Part shown: positions 7,793 to 14,500 of the stretch, piece after piece
How positions within the stretch are numbered: position 1 is the first letter of the stretch
Layout: every line of letters begins with the position of its first letter
DNA from: Frankia sp.
GTDB taxonomy: Bacteria > Actinomycetota > Actinomycetes > Frankiales > Frankiaceae
Reading direction: 5' to 3'
Assembly: GCA_019689615.1 (NCBI GenBank)
Contig: JADGHD010000055.1
Coordinates: forward strand, 1-14,500
DNA length: 14,500 nt
The notes under the pieces: model-generated
What the model was told of the DNA's origin: nothing
Seen by the model: the letters and a program-made list of their open reading frames with translations, nothing else
Database searches by the model: none
Position numbers and translations under genes: made by a program

Positions 7793-8041
7793 TCAGCGGC
7801 GGGTCGCCTGGTAGATCACGAGGTAGACGGCGAGGGCGGCGCCGAGCACGAACCCCAGCGGCAGGAACACCCGCTCCAGCCCGGTGAGCCGGCCGATCCC
7901 CCAGCCGACCAGGCCCCAGAACGCGATCCCGGCGCCCAGGGTGCCGACGACGTTCCACGCCTCGCCGGGGTGGCGGGCCGGCTGGCGCCGGCCAGCGGGC
8001 GCGCCGTTCTTCTCCGGCCGGCTGTCCTGCCCGCCGCTCAC
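7793..8041 (-). CDS. Small AtpZ/AtpI-family membrane protein
   Basis: This 82-residue protein has a charged N-terminus (about 1-28, Gly/Arg/Pro-rich) and two membrane helices: about 29-52 (WNVVGTLGAGIAFWGLVGWG then IGRLTG) and about 58-78 (VFLPLGFVLGAALAVYLVIY). The topology and the Gly-rich first helix ending in a G-x-x-x-R-L-x-G turn fit the AtpZ-type proteins found before ATP synthase operons, which have been linked to c-ring assembly or cation handling. I chose the GTG at 8041 because its four-base GTGA overlap with the upstream atpI stop and the AGGA 9 bases upstream suggest coupling. An open frame extends further upstream, but only as a shadow of atpI. The exact function is inferred. 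Confidence 0.85.
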   Translation of the reverse strand: MSGGQDSRPEKNGAPAGRRQPARHPGEAWNVVGTLGAGIAFWGLVGWGIGRLTGLERVFLPLGFVLGAALAVYLVIYQATRR

Positions 8042-8523
8042 CGCGACGTCCTGGTCGGCCGGGAGTGCAGGTGGGCGCGCTCGGCGGCGACGGCCGGGTC
8101 GAAGAACGGCACCCGGGTGTGCGTGGCGACCCACAGCTCGGCGCCGACCCAGCCGAGCACCCCGGCGAACACCGTCCAGGCCAGCGTCGGCAGGTCGACG
8201 GTGTCCGTCCCCTGCAGCGCCACCAGGAGCACGCCGAGCAGCATGATCTTCACGACGTAGGTGCCGAGCGCCGCGGGCAGCAGCAGGTACGGCGCGCGCC
8301 GGGCGACCCGGCCGACGGCGAGCTTGCTGATCGAGAAGAACGCGACCACGACACCGACACCGAGCAGCGCGGCCCCCGCGCCGGCGCCGCCACGCAGCGC
8401 CGCGCCCAGCGGGATCGCCACGGCGGCGACGACCGCCGTGACCGCGAGCCCCAGCCGGATGACCGGCCCGCTGGCCAGCGGGCTCGCCGGCCGGGTGCTC
8501 CGCCCCGCGTTCACCTGCTCCAT
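8038..8523 (-). CDS. atpI: ATP synthase protein I-like membrane protein
   Basis: This 161-residue protein has four predicted membrane segments (about 22-42, 48-66, 78-103 and 113-135) and a basic C-terminal tail. Its position directly before the synthase genes, and the pair of Lys-containing helices (SISKLAVGR, YVVKIMLLG), match the AtpI family, which assists c-ring assembly or stability in other bacteria. In mycobacteria an uncharacterised membrane protein sits in the same place. The ATG at 8523 has GAAGGG directly against it, an awkward spacing, so a GTG three codons later is possible. It follows wecA by 45 bases and overlaps the AtpZ-like gene by four. The subgroup assignment rests mainly on topology and context. 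Confidence 0.85.
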   Translation of the reverse strand: MEQVNAGRSTRPASPLASGPVIRLGLAVTAVVAAVAIPLGAALRGGAGAGAALLGVGVVVAFFSISKLAVGRVARRAPYLLLPAALGTYVVKIMLLGVLLVALQGTDTVDLPTLAWTVFAGVLGWVGAELWVATHTRVPFFDPAVAAERAHLHSRPTRTSR

Positions 8524-8568
8524 CCCTTCACAGTAGTCACCGCATGGGCGGACAACCGCCGGTCGCGG

Positions 8569-9684
8569 CTAAGGCTGGGCCTGTCTGGCCGCGCGCTGCC
8601 CGAGCAGCAGCAGGACGACGAGGCCGAGCAGGCCGACACCGAGGATCGCGGCGAGGATCGGCAGCGGGGCCGACGAGAAGGAGGCGGCCACCCCGCCGAA
8701 GCCGACGAGCGCGGCCCAGAAGTACATGAACAGCACCGCCCGGACCTGCGACTTGCCGATCTCCAGCATCCGGTGGTGCAGGTGCATCTTGTCCGGCGCG
8801 AACGGCGAGCGGCCGGCCCGCGTCCGGCGGATCACGGCGAGGCCGAGGTCGAGGAAGGGGACCGCGAGCACGGCCAGCGGGATGGCCAGCGGGATCAGCG
8901 ACGGCAGCGACCGGGACGGGCCGGCGTAGCCGCCGTAGGCCACCTGCCCGGTCACCGAGATCATCGACGCCGCGGACAGCAGCCCGATCAGCATCGACCC
9001 GGAGTCGCCCATGAACAGCCGGGCCGGGTTGAAGTTGTGCGGCAGGAAGCCGACGCAGACGCCGGCGGTGACCGCGGCCAGCAGCGCGGCGGGCGAGGCC
9101 CGGTAGAAGCCGTTGAGCACGGCAAGGGAGTAGGCGAAGTAGAAGGTCGCCCCGGCGGCGATGGCCGCGACCCCGGCCGCGAGCCCGTCCAGGCCGTCGA
9201 TGAAGTTCATCGCGTTGACCAGGATCACGACGGCGAGGATGGAGATCGGCACGGCCGTCTCCGGGCCGAGGCTCAGCGTGGTCTCGCTGTTCCGGTCGAT
9301 CGCGAACGACCACTGCACGCCGAGCAGCACCATGACCGCGGCGGCCACCATCTGCCCGGCCAGCTTGGTCAGCGAGTCCAGCTCCCACCGGTCGTCGATG
9401 ACGCCGAGCAGGCAGATCAGCGTGGCCGCGACCAGCACGGCCCGCGGCTCGGACCAGTCCCGCGAGACCGAGGACAGGAACGGCAGCCGGTCGGCGACCG
9501 CGAGCCCGGCGTACAGGCCGGCGAGCATCGCGACGCCGCCGAGCCGGGCCGTCGGGGTGGCGTGCACGTCCCTGGCCCGCACCCCGGCGACCGCGCCGAT
9601 CCGCAGCGCAAGCGCCCGGGCCAGCGGCGTGGTGAGGAACGTCACCGCTGCCGAGACGACGAAGACGAGCAGGTACTCGCGCAC
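8569..9684 (-). CDS. wecA: Polyprenyl-phosphate GlcNAc-1-phosphate transferase (WecA/Rfe)
   Basis: WecA-type enzymes transfer GlcNAc-1-phosphate from UDP-GlcNAc to a membrane polyprenyl phosphate, the first step of envelope glycan synthesis. In mycobacteria the orthologue starts the arabinogalactan linker. The 371-residue protein is a multi-pass membrane protein with the family motifs TPTARLGG (43-50), the Asp pair in GVIDDRW (97-98), NAMNFIDGLDGLA (157-169), LFMGDSGSM (223-231) and the sugar-recognition motif HLHHRML (301-307). The start is a GTG at 9684; AGGA 7 bases upstream overlaps the tsaC stop region, so the genes are tightly linked. The specific end product in this organism is unknown. 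Confidence 0.96.
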   Translation of the reverse strand: MREYLLVFVVSAAVTFLTTPLARALALRIGAVAGVRARDVHATPTARLGGVAMLAGLYAGLAVADRLPFLSSVSRDWSEPRAVLVAATLICLLGVIDDRWELDSLTKLAGQMVAAAVMVLLGVQWSFAIDRNSETTLSLGPETAVPISILAVVILVNAMNFIDGLDGLAAGVAAIAAGATFYFAYSLAVLNGFYRASPAALLAAVTAGVCVGFLPHNFNPARLFMGDSGSMLIGLLSAASMISVTGQVAYGGYAGPSRSLPSLIPLAIPLAVLAVPFLDLGLAVIRRTRAGRSPFAPDKMHLHHRMLEIGKSQVRAVLFMYFWAALVGFGGVAASFSSAPLPILAAILGVGLLGLVVLLLLGQRAARQAQP

Positions 9685-9693
9685 GCTCCGGTC

Positions 9694-10347
9694 CTACGAT
9701 GCCGTGGCCGGCTCGGCGACCAGCGGGAGCACCGAGCGCAGCGTCGCCAGGTCGATCGCGCCCTCCCGGACGACCCGCGGCACGTCCCCGGTGCAGTCGA
9801 CGATCGTCGAGGCCACCCCGGTCGGCACCCGTCCGGCGTCGAGGTAGACCTCGACCGAGTCGCCCAGCTGGTCGACCGCCTCGTCCCCGGTCAGCGCCGC
9901 CGGCCGGCCGCTGATGTTCGCGCTGGACACGGCCATCGGCCCGGTCCGGCCGAGTAGGTCGATCGCGACCGGGTGCAGCGGCATCCGCACCGCGACCGTG
10001 CCGCGGCTGTCACCGAGGTCCCAGCGCAGCGACGGCGCGTGCTCGACGATGACGGTCAGGCCACCTGGCCAGAACGCCCTGGTCAGCTCGCGGATCGGCA
10101 TCGTCATCCGGCTGATCAGCCCTTCCAGGGTGCGCCACGAGCCGATCAGCACCGGCACCGGCATGTCGCGCCCGCGGCCCTTGGCGGCCAGCAGCGCCCG
10201 GACCGCGGACGCGTCGAAGGCGTCCGCGCCGATCCCGTACACCGTGTCGGTGGGCAGCACGACCAGGTCGCCCCGGCCCACGGCCGCCGCCGCCGCCTCG
10301 ATACCGGCCCGGCGCTGCGCCGCGTCGGTGCAGTCGAACCGCCGCAT
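9694..10347 (-). CDS. tsaC: L-threonylcarbamoyladenylate synthase (TsaC/Sua5/YrdC family)
   Basis: This enzyme makes threonylcarbamoyl-AMP from threonine, bicarbonate and ATP for the t6A modification at position 37 of ANN-decoding tRNAs. The 217 residues cover the YrdC domain. Visible motifs are LPTDTVYGIGADA (31-43), KGRGRDMPVPVLI (56-68), FWPGGLTVI (92-100), VAVRMPLHP (118-126) and SSANISG (141-147). The extra C-terminal Sua5 domain is absent, so it is the short TsaC-like form. The ATG at 10347 is preceded by AAGGGG. It sits between prmC (49-base gap) and wecA (9-base gap), the same place as in mycobacteria. Confidence 0.96.
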   Translation of the reverse strand: MRRFDCTDAAQRRAGIEAAAAAVGRGDLVVLPTDTVYGIGADAFDASAVRALLAAKGRGRDMPVPVLIGSWRTLEGLISRMTMPIRELTRAFWPGGLTVIVEHAPSLRWDLGDSRGTVAVRMPLHPVAIDLLGRTGPMAVSSANISGRPAALTGDEAVDQLGDSVEVYLDAGRVPTGVASTIVDCTGDVPRVVREGAIDLATLRSVLPLVAEPATAS

Positions 10348-10396
10348 GTCCCCTTCGCTCCCGTCGGGCTAGCTGTCGTCCGCCGTCGGGCCAAAC

Positions 10397-11341
10397 CTAC
10401 GCCCGGCGGGCGGTGACGCAGCGGTCGCGTCCGGCAAGATCACGCTGGGTGGCCACGTCGAGCCACTCCCCCGTCGCGGCGAGCCGCTCCCGCAGCGGCC
10501 GGCCGTGGCTGTCTGCGTGCTCGATCGCGACCAGCCCGCCCGGTCCCAGCAGGAACGCGGCCAGGTCGGCCACCGCCAGCGGGGCGGCGAGCCCGTCACC
10601 GCCGCCGCCCCACAGCGCCCACGGCGGGTCGAAGTCGGCCACCTCCGGCGCGAGCGCCGTCCGGTCGGCGTCCGGCAGGTACGGCGGGTTGGCCACGACC
10701 GCGTCCACCCGCCCGGCCAGCGCCGCGAGCGCCTCGCGGGCCGGCGTCGCCGCCCAGCCCGGCGGATGGCGGCCGACCGGCCCGACCGTCCCGGCCGGCG
10801 GGCCACCGAGCACGTCGGCGGCGTGCGCCTCGACGGGCAGGCCGCTGGCCGCGATGTTGCGGCGCAGGTACCGCAGCGCGACCGGGTCCGCCTCGACGGC
10901 GTGCACCACCGCGCCGGGCACCTCGTCGGCCAGTGCCAGCGCGATCGCGCCCGACCCGGCGCACAGGTCGACACAAACCGGCCGCGCCGGGCCGGTTGTC
11001 CCCAGTTCGTCGATCACCCAGCCGACCACGGTCTCGGTCTCCGGCCGGGGCACGAACACCCCAGGGCCGACGGCGAGGACCAGGTGGCGGAACGGGGCCT
11101 CACCGGTGAGGTGCTGCAACGGGCGGCGCTGGGCCCGCGCCTCGACGAGCTCGCGCAGCCGCTCGGCCGCGTCCACGTCGATGTCGTTGACCAACGGCAG
11201 CCGTCCCCGGCTGACCCCGAGCACGTGAGCGGCCAACAGCTCGGCGTCCACCCGCGGGCTCGCCACCCCGGCCGCCGCCAGCCGCCTGGCGGCCGCCGCG
11301 AGCTCGCCGGCCAGCGCCACCGGCGGGGCGGCCGCCGTCAC
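10397..11341 (-). CDS. prmC: Release factor glutamine N5-methyltransferase PrmC (HemK)
   Basis: PrmC methylates the glutamine of the GGQ motif of release factors, using S-adenosylmethionine. The 314-residue protein has an N-terminal helical RF-recognition part (about 8-90), then VFVPRPETE (95-103), the SAM-binding motif DLCAGSGAIALAL (125-137) and the substrate-Gln-binding motif NPPYLP (218-223). An insertion rich in Gly/Pro/Ala (about 177-205) lies between the SAM fold and NPPY and makes the protein longer than the E. coli enzyme (277). The start is a GTG at 11341 that overlaps the prfA stop by four bases (GTGA), so the enzyme is translationally coupled to its substrate RF1. The ribosome-binding site is otherwise weak. 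Confidence 0.97.
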   Translation of the reverse strand: MTAAAPPVALAGELAAAARRLAAAGVASPRVDAELLAAHVLGVSRGRLPLVNDIDVDAAERLRELVEARAQRRPLQHLTGEAPFRHLVLAVGPGVFVPRPETETVVGWVIDELGTTGPARPVCVDLCAGSGAIALALADEVPGAVVHAVEADPVALRYLRRNIAASGLPVEAHAADVLGGPPAGTVGPVGRHPPGWAATPAREALAALAGRVDAVVANPPYLPDADRTALAPEVADFDPPWALWGGGGDGLAAPLAVADLAAFLLGPGGLVAIEHADSHGRPLRERLAATGEWLDVATQRDLAGRDRCVTARRA

Positions 11342-12417
11342 GGCTGCGGGCTCGCCGCGAGCCGGGCGGCCAGATCGGCGGCGGCGAGCGCGTCGAGCAC
11401 GTCGTCCAGCTCGCCGTCGAGCACCTGTTCGAGGTTGTGCGCCTTGTAGCCGACCCGGTGGTCGGAGATCCGGTTCTCCGGGAAGTTGTAGGTACGCACC
11501 TTGTCCGACCGGTCCAGCGTGCGGACCTGGCTCGCCCGGGCGGCCGACGCATCGGACTCCGCCTTCTCCCTGGCCATGGCCAGCAGCCGGGCGCGCAGGA
11601 TGCGCAGCGCCGACTCCTTGTTCTGCAGCTGGCTCTTCTCGTTCTGGCAGGAGACGACGACGCCGGTCGGCAGGTGGGTGATCCGCACGGCCGAGTCGGT
11701 GGTGTTGACGCTCTGCCCGCCGGGGCCGGACGAGCGGAACACGTCGATCCGCAGGTCGTTCGGGTCGATCTCGACGTCGACCTCCTCGGCCTCCGGCATG
11801 ACCAGCACGCCGGCGGCCGAGGTGTGGATCCGCCCGGCCGACTCGGTGACCGGCACCCGCTGCACCCGGTGGACGCCACCCTCGAACCGCAGCCGGCCGT
11901 ACACGCCCTGCTGGCCGGGCGGGACCGCGGTCCGGCTCTTCACCGCGACGCTGACGTCGCGGTAGCCGCCGAGGTCGCTGGGGTTGGCGTCGAGGATCTC
12001 CGTCCTCCAGCCGCGCCGCTCGGCATAGCGCAGGTACATCCGCAGCAGGTCGCCGGCGAACAGCGCCGACTCCTCGCCGCCTGCGCCGGCCTTGACCTCC
12101 AGGATCGCGTCCCGGCTGTCGTCGGGGTCGACCGGGACGAGCAGCACCCGCAGCCGCTGGCGCAGCTGGTTCAGCCGCTCCTCCAGGTCGGCTGCCTCGG
12201 CCTTGAACGCCGGGTCCTCGGCCGCCAGCTCCCTGGCCGTCTCCAGGTCGCCGGTGACCTGGTCGATCTCACGGGCGACCTCCGCGACCGGGGACAGCTC
12301 GGCGTACCGGCGGGCGAGCCGGCGCGCCTCGGCCTGGTCGTTGTGGACGGCCGGGTCGGCGAGCCGCCGCTCGATGTCGGCGTGCTCGGCGAGCATGCGC
12401 TCGAGTGCGGAGGCCAT
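11338..12417 (-). CDS. prfA: Peptide chain release factor 1 (RF1)
   Basis: RF1 recognises UAA and UAG at the ribosomal A site and triggers peptide release. The 359 residues match the family. The stop-codon-reading tripeptide is PVT (189-191, in QRVPVTESAGRIHTSA), the PxT type of RF1; RF2 would have SPF. The catalytic SSGPGGQSVN holds GGQ at 233-235, so Gln235 is the methylation target of the neighbouring PrmC. The C-terminal part has NEKSQLQNKESALRIL and YNFPENRISDHRVGY. The ATG at 12417 has GAGGT about 9 bases upstream. It follows rpmE after 143 bases. Confidence 0.98.
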   Translation of the reverse strand: MASALERMLAEHADIERRLADPAVHNDQAEARRLARRYAELSPVAEVAREIDQVTGDLETARELAAEDPAFKAEAADLEERLNQLRQRLRVLLVPVDPDDSRDAILEVKAGAGGEESALFAGDLLRMYLRYAERRGWRTEILDANPSDLGGYRDVSVAVKSRTAVPPGQQGVYGRLRFEGGVHRVQRVPVTESAGRIHTSAAGVLVMPEAEEVDVEIDPNDLRIDVFRSSGPGGQSVNTTDSAVRITHLPTGVVVSCQNEKSQLQNKESALRILRARLLAMAREKAESDASAARASQVRTLDRSDKVRTYNFPENRISDHRVGYKAHNLEQVLDGELDDVLDALAAADLAARLAASPQP

Positions 12418-12468
12418 CGGTTCGGTACCTCGTTCGGTGGTGGTGGCGGGAGGGGCGGATACACACGC

Positions 12469-12554
12469 GGACGGCGCCCGCCCGGATCACCGGACGGACG
12501 CCGTCGGCCGCCGCCGGACGCCACGTCCCGCACCACCGGGCGCGGACGCCGTCC
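12469..12554 (-). promoter_or_regulatory. Structured element between rpmE and prfA
   Basis: A long imperfect stem pairs 12547-12554 with 12469-12476 (8 bp) and 12536-12541 with 12480-12485 (6 bp) across a small internal loop. A small hairpin (12493-12497 with 12501-12505) sits inside it. The 10-base word GGACGCCGTC occurs twice (12496-12505 and 12544-12553). The element starts 6 bases beyond the rpmE stop and has no U tract. Partial termination or mRNA processing between rpmE and prfA is possible; nothing else is visible in this gap. Confidence 0.35.
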
Positions 12555-12560
12555 TCGCGG

Positions 12561-12797
12561 CTACTTGGCGCCAGAGACCTTCTCGCCAGGACGGCGACGG
12601 CCGAAGCGGCGCTCGAACTTCTCCACCCGGCCACCGACGTCAAGGATCTTCTGCTTGCCGGTGTAGAACGGGTGGCACTGCGAGCACACCTCGGCGTGGA
12701 TGACGCCGTTGGCCTTCGTGCTGCGGGTGGTGAACGTGTTCCCGCAGGTACACGTGACCGTGGTCACCACGTACGGCGGGTGGATGTCAGGCTTCAT
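12561..12797 (-). CDS. rpmE: Ribosomal protein bL31 (zinc-ribbon type)
   Basis: bL31 is a 50S ribosomal subunit protein that contributes to an intersubunit bridge. The 78-residue protein begins MKPDIHPPY and has the cysteines of the zinc-binding C+ form: Cys16 and Cys18 (TCTCGN), and Cys38 and Cys41 (CSQCHPFYTGKQK). The basic C-terminus continues DVGGRVEKFERRFGRRRPGE. Zinc-type L31 usually has a Zur-regulated cysteine-free paralogue elsewhere in the genome, which cannot be checked here. The ATG at 12797 has GAGGG 4 bases upstream, and a structured leader lies ahead of it. Confidence 0.98.
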   Translation of the reverse strand: MKPDIHPPYVVTTVTCTCGNTFTTRSTKANGVIHAEVCSQCHPFYTGKQKILDVGGRVEKFERRFGRRRPGEKVSGAK

Positions 12798-12893
12798 CGT
12801 CCCTCTTCTCGACTGGCCGCCGGGTCGCCACCGCGGATGGTCGCGATGGCGTGAACCGGAGCCCTCTCACCGGCACTCAAGTCTGCCAGACCG
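12798..12893 (-). promoter_or_regulatory. Candidate structured 5' leader of rpmE (L31 leader-like)
   Basis: Upstream of rpmE a 10-bp stem (12842-12851 paired with 12826-12835, including one G-U pair) closes over a hexaloop, ending 28 bases before the ATG. Just 5' of it, smaller pairings are possible: GTCT with AGAC across three bases, and GTGCCGG with CCGG-TT-CAC. L31 genes in several phyla, including Actinobacteria, are reported to carry autoregulatory leaders, so this may be one. I could not compare it with a consensus. Confidence 0.4.
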
Positions 12894-12977
12894 GCCGTGA
12901 CTGCCCCGCTGGCCGCGCCCGGCTCGCCCGGTCGCCGGCTCACCTGCGCAACGCCGCGGCGCGCGCCGATAGTCCCG

Positions 12978-13008
12978 GCCGTGGCCGCGGGCGCCGGCCG
13001 GCCACGGC
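12978..13008 (-). terminator. Terminator-like hairpin behind rho
   Basis: A 10-bp perfect stem (12999-13008 paired with 12978-12987) with an 11-base loop begins 13 bases after the rho stop codon. It is GC-rich with no U tract. Its position between rho and rpmE suggests a stem-type terminator or a 3' end stabiliser. Confidence 0.5.
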
Positions 13009-13021
13009 GACGCCGTCGCCG

Positions 13022-14500
13022 TCACTCCGACGACGGTGTGGTCTTCGCGATCTGCATGAGGAACTCGTAGTTGGTCCTCGTCTGCTTGAGCTGGCCCAGC
13101 AGCAGCTCGATCGCCTGCTGGGGCTCGCGCATGTGCAGCACCCGGCGCAGCTTGTGCACGATCGCCAGCTCGTCCGGGGCGAGCAGGATCTCCTCCTTGC
13201 GGGTACCGGACGCGTCGATGTCCACCGCCGGGAAGATCCGCTTGTCGGCGATCTTGCGGTCGAGCTTGAGCTCGGCGTTACCGGTGCCCTTGAACTCCTC
13301 GAAGATGACCGTGTCCATGGTCGACCCGGTCTCGATGAGCGCGGTGGCGATGATCGTCAGCGAGCCGCCGTTCTCGATGTTGCGGGCCGCGCCGAGGAAC
13401 CGCTTCGGCGGGTAGAGCGCCGTCGAGTCGACACCACCGGACAGGATCCGGCCCGACGCCGGGGCGGCCAGGTTGTACGCCCGGCCGAGCCGGGTGATCG
13501 AGTCGAGCAGCACGACCACGTCCTGGCCGAGCTCGACCAGCCGCTTGGCCCGCTCGATCGACAGCTCGGCGACGTTGGTGTGGTCGGACGGCGGGCGGTC
13601 GAAGGTCGAGGCGATGACCTCACCCTTGACCGACCGCTGCATGTCGGTGACCTCTTCCGGCCGCTCGTCGACGAGCACGACCATCAGGTGGCACTCGGGG
13701 TTGTTGGTGGTGATCGCGTTGGCGATCGACTGCAGCACCATGGTCTTGCCGGCCTTGGGCGGGCTCACGATGAGCGCCCGCTGCCCCTTGCCGATCGGCA
13801 TGACCAGGTCGATGACCCGGGTGGTGAGCAGGTGCGGCTCGGTCTCCATCCGCAGCCGCTCCTGCGGGTAGAGCGGGGTCAGCTTGTGGAACTCGGGGCG
13901 GCCGCGGGCCTCCTCCGGGTCCATCCCGTTGATGGTGTCCAGGCGGACCAGGGCGTTGTACTTGTCCCGCCGCTGCTCGCCCTCCTGCGGCGCGCGCACC
14001 ACGCCGGTGATGGCGTCACCGCGGCGCAGTCCGTACCGGCGGACCTGGGCGAGGCTGACGTAGACGTCGGCCGGGCCGGTCAGGTAGCCACTGGTCCGGA
14101 CGAACGCGTAGTTGTCCAGGACGTCGAGGATGCCGGCGACCGGGATGAGGACGTCGTCCTCGCGCAGCACCGGCTCGGTGTCGGCCGCGCCGCCCTGCCC
14201 GCCGCGGCCGCGGTTGCGCCCGCGCTCGCGGAACCGGCCCCGGCGGCGGCCGGTGAGCTCCTCGTCCTCCTGGCTGTCGGTGCGCCGGTCGCTGGGCTGG
14301 CCCTGCCGGTCGAGCTGCCGGCCGGACCGGCCCTGCCGGTCGCCGCGCTCGTGCCGCTCGCCCTGCTGGCGCTCGCCACGCTCGCCGCGGTCCGCCCGCT
14401 CGCCGCGGTCGGTGCGGTCGCCGCGGTCGGTGCGGTCGGCGCGCTCGCGGCGGTCCTCCCTGGCCCGCGGGGCCGTCTCCTCACGGGCGGGGGCGGGCGC
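13022..14500 (-). CDS. rho: Transcription termination factor Rho (5' end outside window)
   Basis: Rho is a hexameric RNA helicase that ends transcription. The 492 visible residues run off the window edge without a start codon. Residues 1-105 are a low-complexity insertion rich in Arg, Asp, Glu and Gly, with (D/E)R(T/A)DRG repeats (22-39) and RNRGRGGQGG (95-104). The primary RNA-binding domain follows (about 110-220; LDVLDNYAFVRTSGYL). The ATPase core has Walker A PPKAGKT (247-253), Walker B VVVLLD ending at Asp333, Q-loop LSGGVD (353-358) and R-loop GTGNAELK (405-412). Such N-terminal insertions are known in actinobacterial Rho, where they add RNA binding. The gene ends 224 bases before rpmE. 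Confidence 0.98.
   Translation of the reverse strand, partial: APAPAREETAPRAREDRRERADRTDRGDRTDRGERADRGERGERQQGERHERGDRQGRSGRQLDRQGQPSDRRTDSQEDEELTGRRRGRFRERGRNRGRGGQGGAADTEPVLREDDVLIPVAGILDVLDNYAFVRTSGYLTGPADVYVSLAQVRRYGLRRGDAITGVVRAPQEGEQRRDKYNALVRLDTINGMDPEEARGRPEFHKLTPLYPQERLRMETEPHLLTTRVIDLVMPIGKGQRALIVSPPKAGKTMVLQSIANAITTNNPECHLMVVLVDERPEEVTDMQRSVKGEVIASTFDRPPSDHTNVAELSIERAKRLVELGQDVVVLLDSITRLGRAYNLAAPASGRILSGGVDSTALYPPKRFLGAARNIENGGSLTIIATALIETGSTMDTVIFEEFKGTGNAELKLDRKIADKRIFPAVDIDASGTRKEEILLAPDELAIVHKLRRVLHMREPQQAIELLLGQLKQTRTNYEFLMQIAKTTPSSE
14402..14437. repeat. Perfect 18-bp tandem repeat inside rho
   Basis: Positions 14402-14419 and 14420-14437 are identical 18-base units, and a degenerate third copy precedes them at 14384-14401. 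On the coding strand each unit encodes a six-residue DRTDRG block of the Rho N-terminal insertion. A separate 14-base word (14299-14312, again 14329-14342) repeats nearby in the same coding stretch. The repeats are in frame, so slippage would lengthen or shorten the insertion without a frameshift. Confidence 0.85.

Noticed and set aside
8065..9957. 630-codon plus-strand open frame across atpI, wecA and tsaC
   Set aside because: Shadow of minus-strand genes with low-complexity composition and no recognisable domain.

Overview
This is a high-GC window from an actinobacterial chromosome. Every convincing gene lies on the minus strand, so transcription runs from high to low coordinates. The gene order rho, rpmE, prfA, prmC, tsaC, wecA, atpI, a small AtpZ-like gene, atpB, atpE, atpF, atpH, atpA, atpG, atpD, atpC is the classic actinobacterial arrangement also found in mycobacteria. 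Subunits b and delta are separate genes here, whereas mycobacteria fuse them. Together with the protein sequences, this points to a non-mycobacterial lineage, possibly Frankia-like. The genus is an inference from recalled similarity and was not tested.

Right part (about 9690-14500), information processing. Rho enters from the right edge without its start codon and carries an Arg/Asp/Gly-rich N-terminal insertion. rpmE (zinc-ribbon L31) follows after a 224-base gap with a hairpin behind rho and a structured leader in front of rpmE. prfA (RF1) and prmC (the methylase of the RF1 GGQ glutamine) overlap by four bases, and tsaC (tRNA t6A synthesis) follows.

Middle (about 7298-9684). wecA makes the lipid-linked GlcNAc that starts cell-envelope glycan synthesis. 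Next come two small membrane proteins of the ATP synthase assembly type, coupled by a GTGA overlap. A 495-base gap without a convincing gene follows. It holds a cluster of GTCAC half-sites with alternative hairpins and a candidate promoter in front of atpB.

Left part (106-7297). This is the complete eight-subunit F1Fo-ATP synthase operon. Most junctions are tight (2-64 bases), and several starts are GTG. A 267-base gap with a UUCG-loop hairpin separates atpG from atpD. The operon ends in a perfect 9-bp hairpin, followed at the window edge by an extreme C/G homopolymer tract.

The window is mostly core housekeeping, and I do not see a novel defence, mobile or biosynthetic system. The observations most worth a second look are: alpha has a C-terminal extension while epsilon lacks its C-terminal helices; delta has an internal duplication; several hairpins lie between genes; and Rho has a repeat-encoded disordered insertion.
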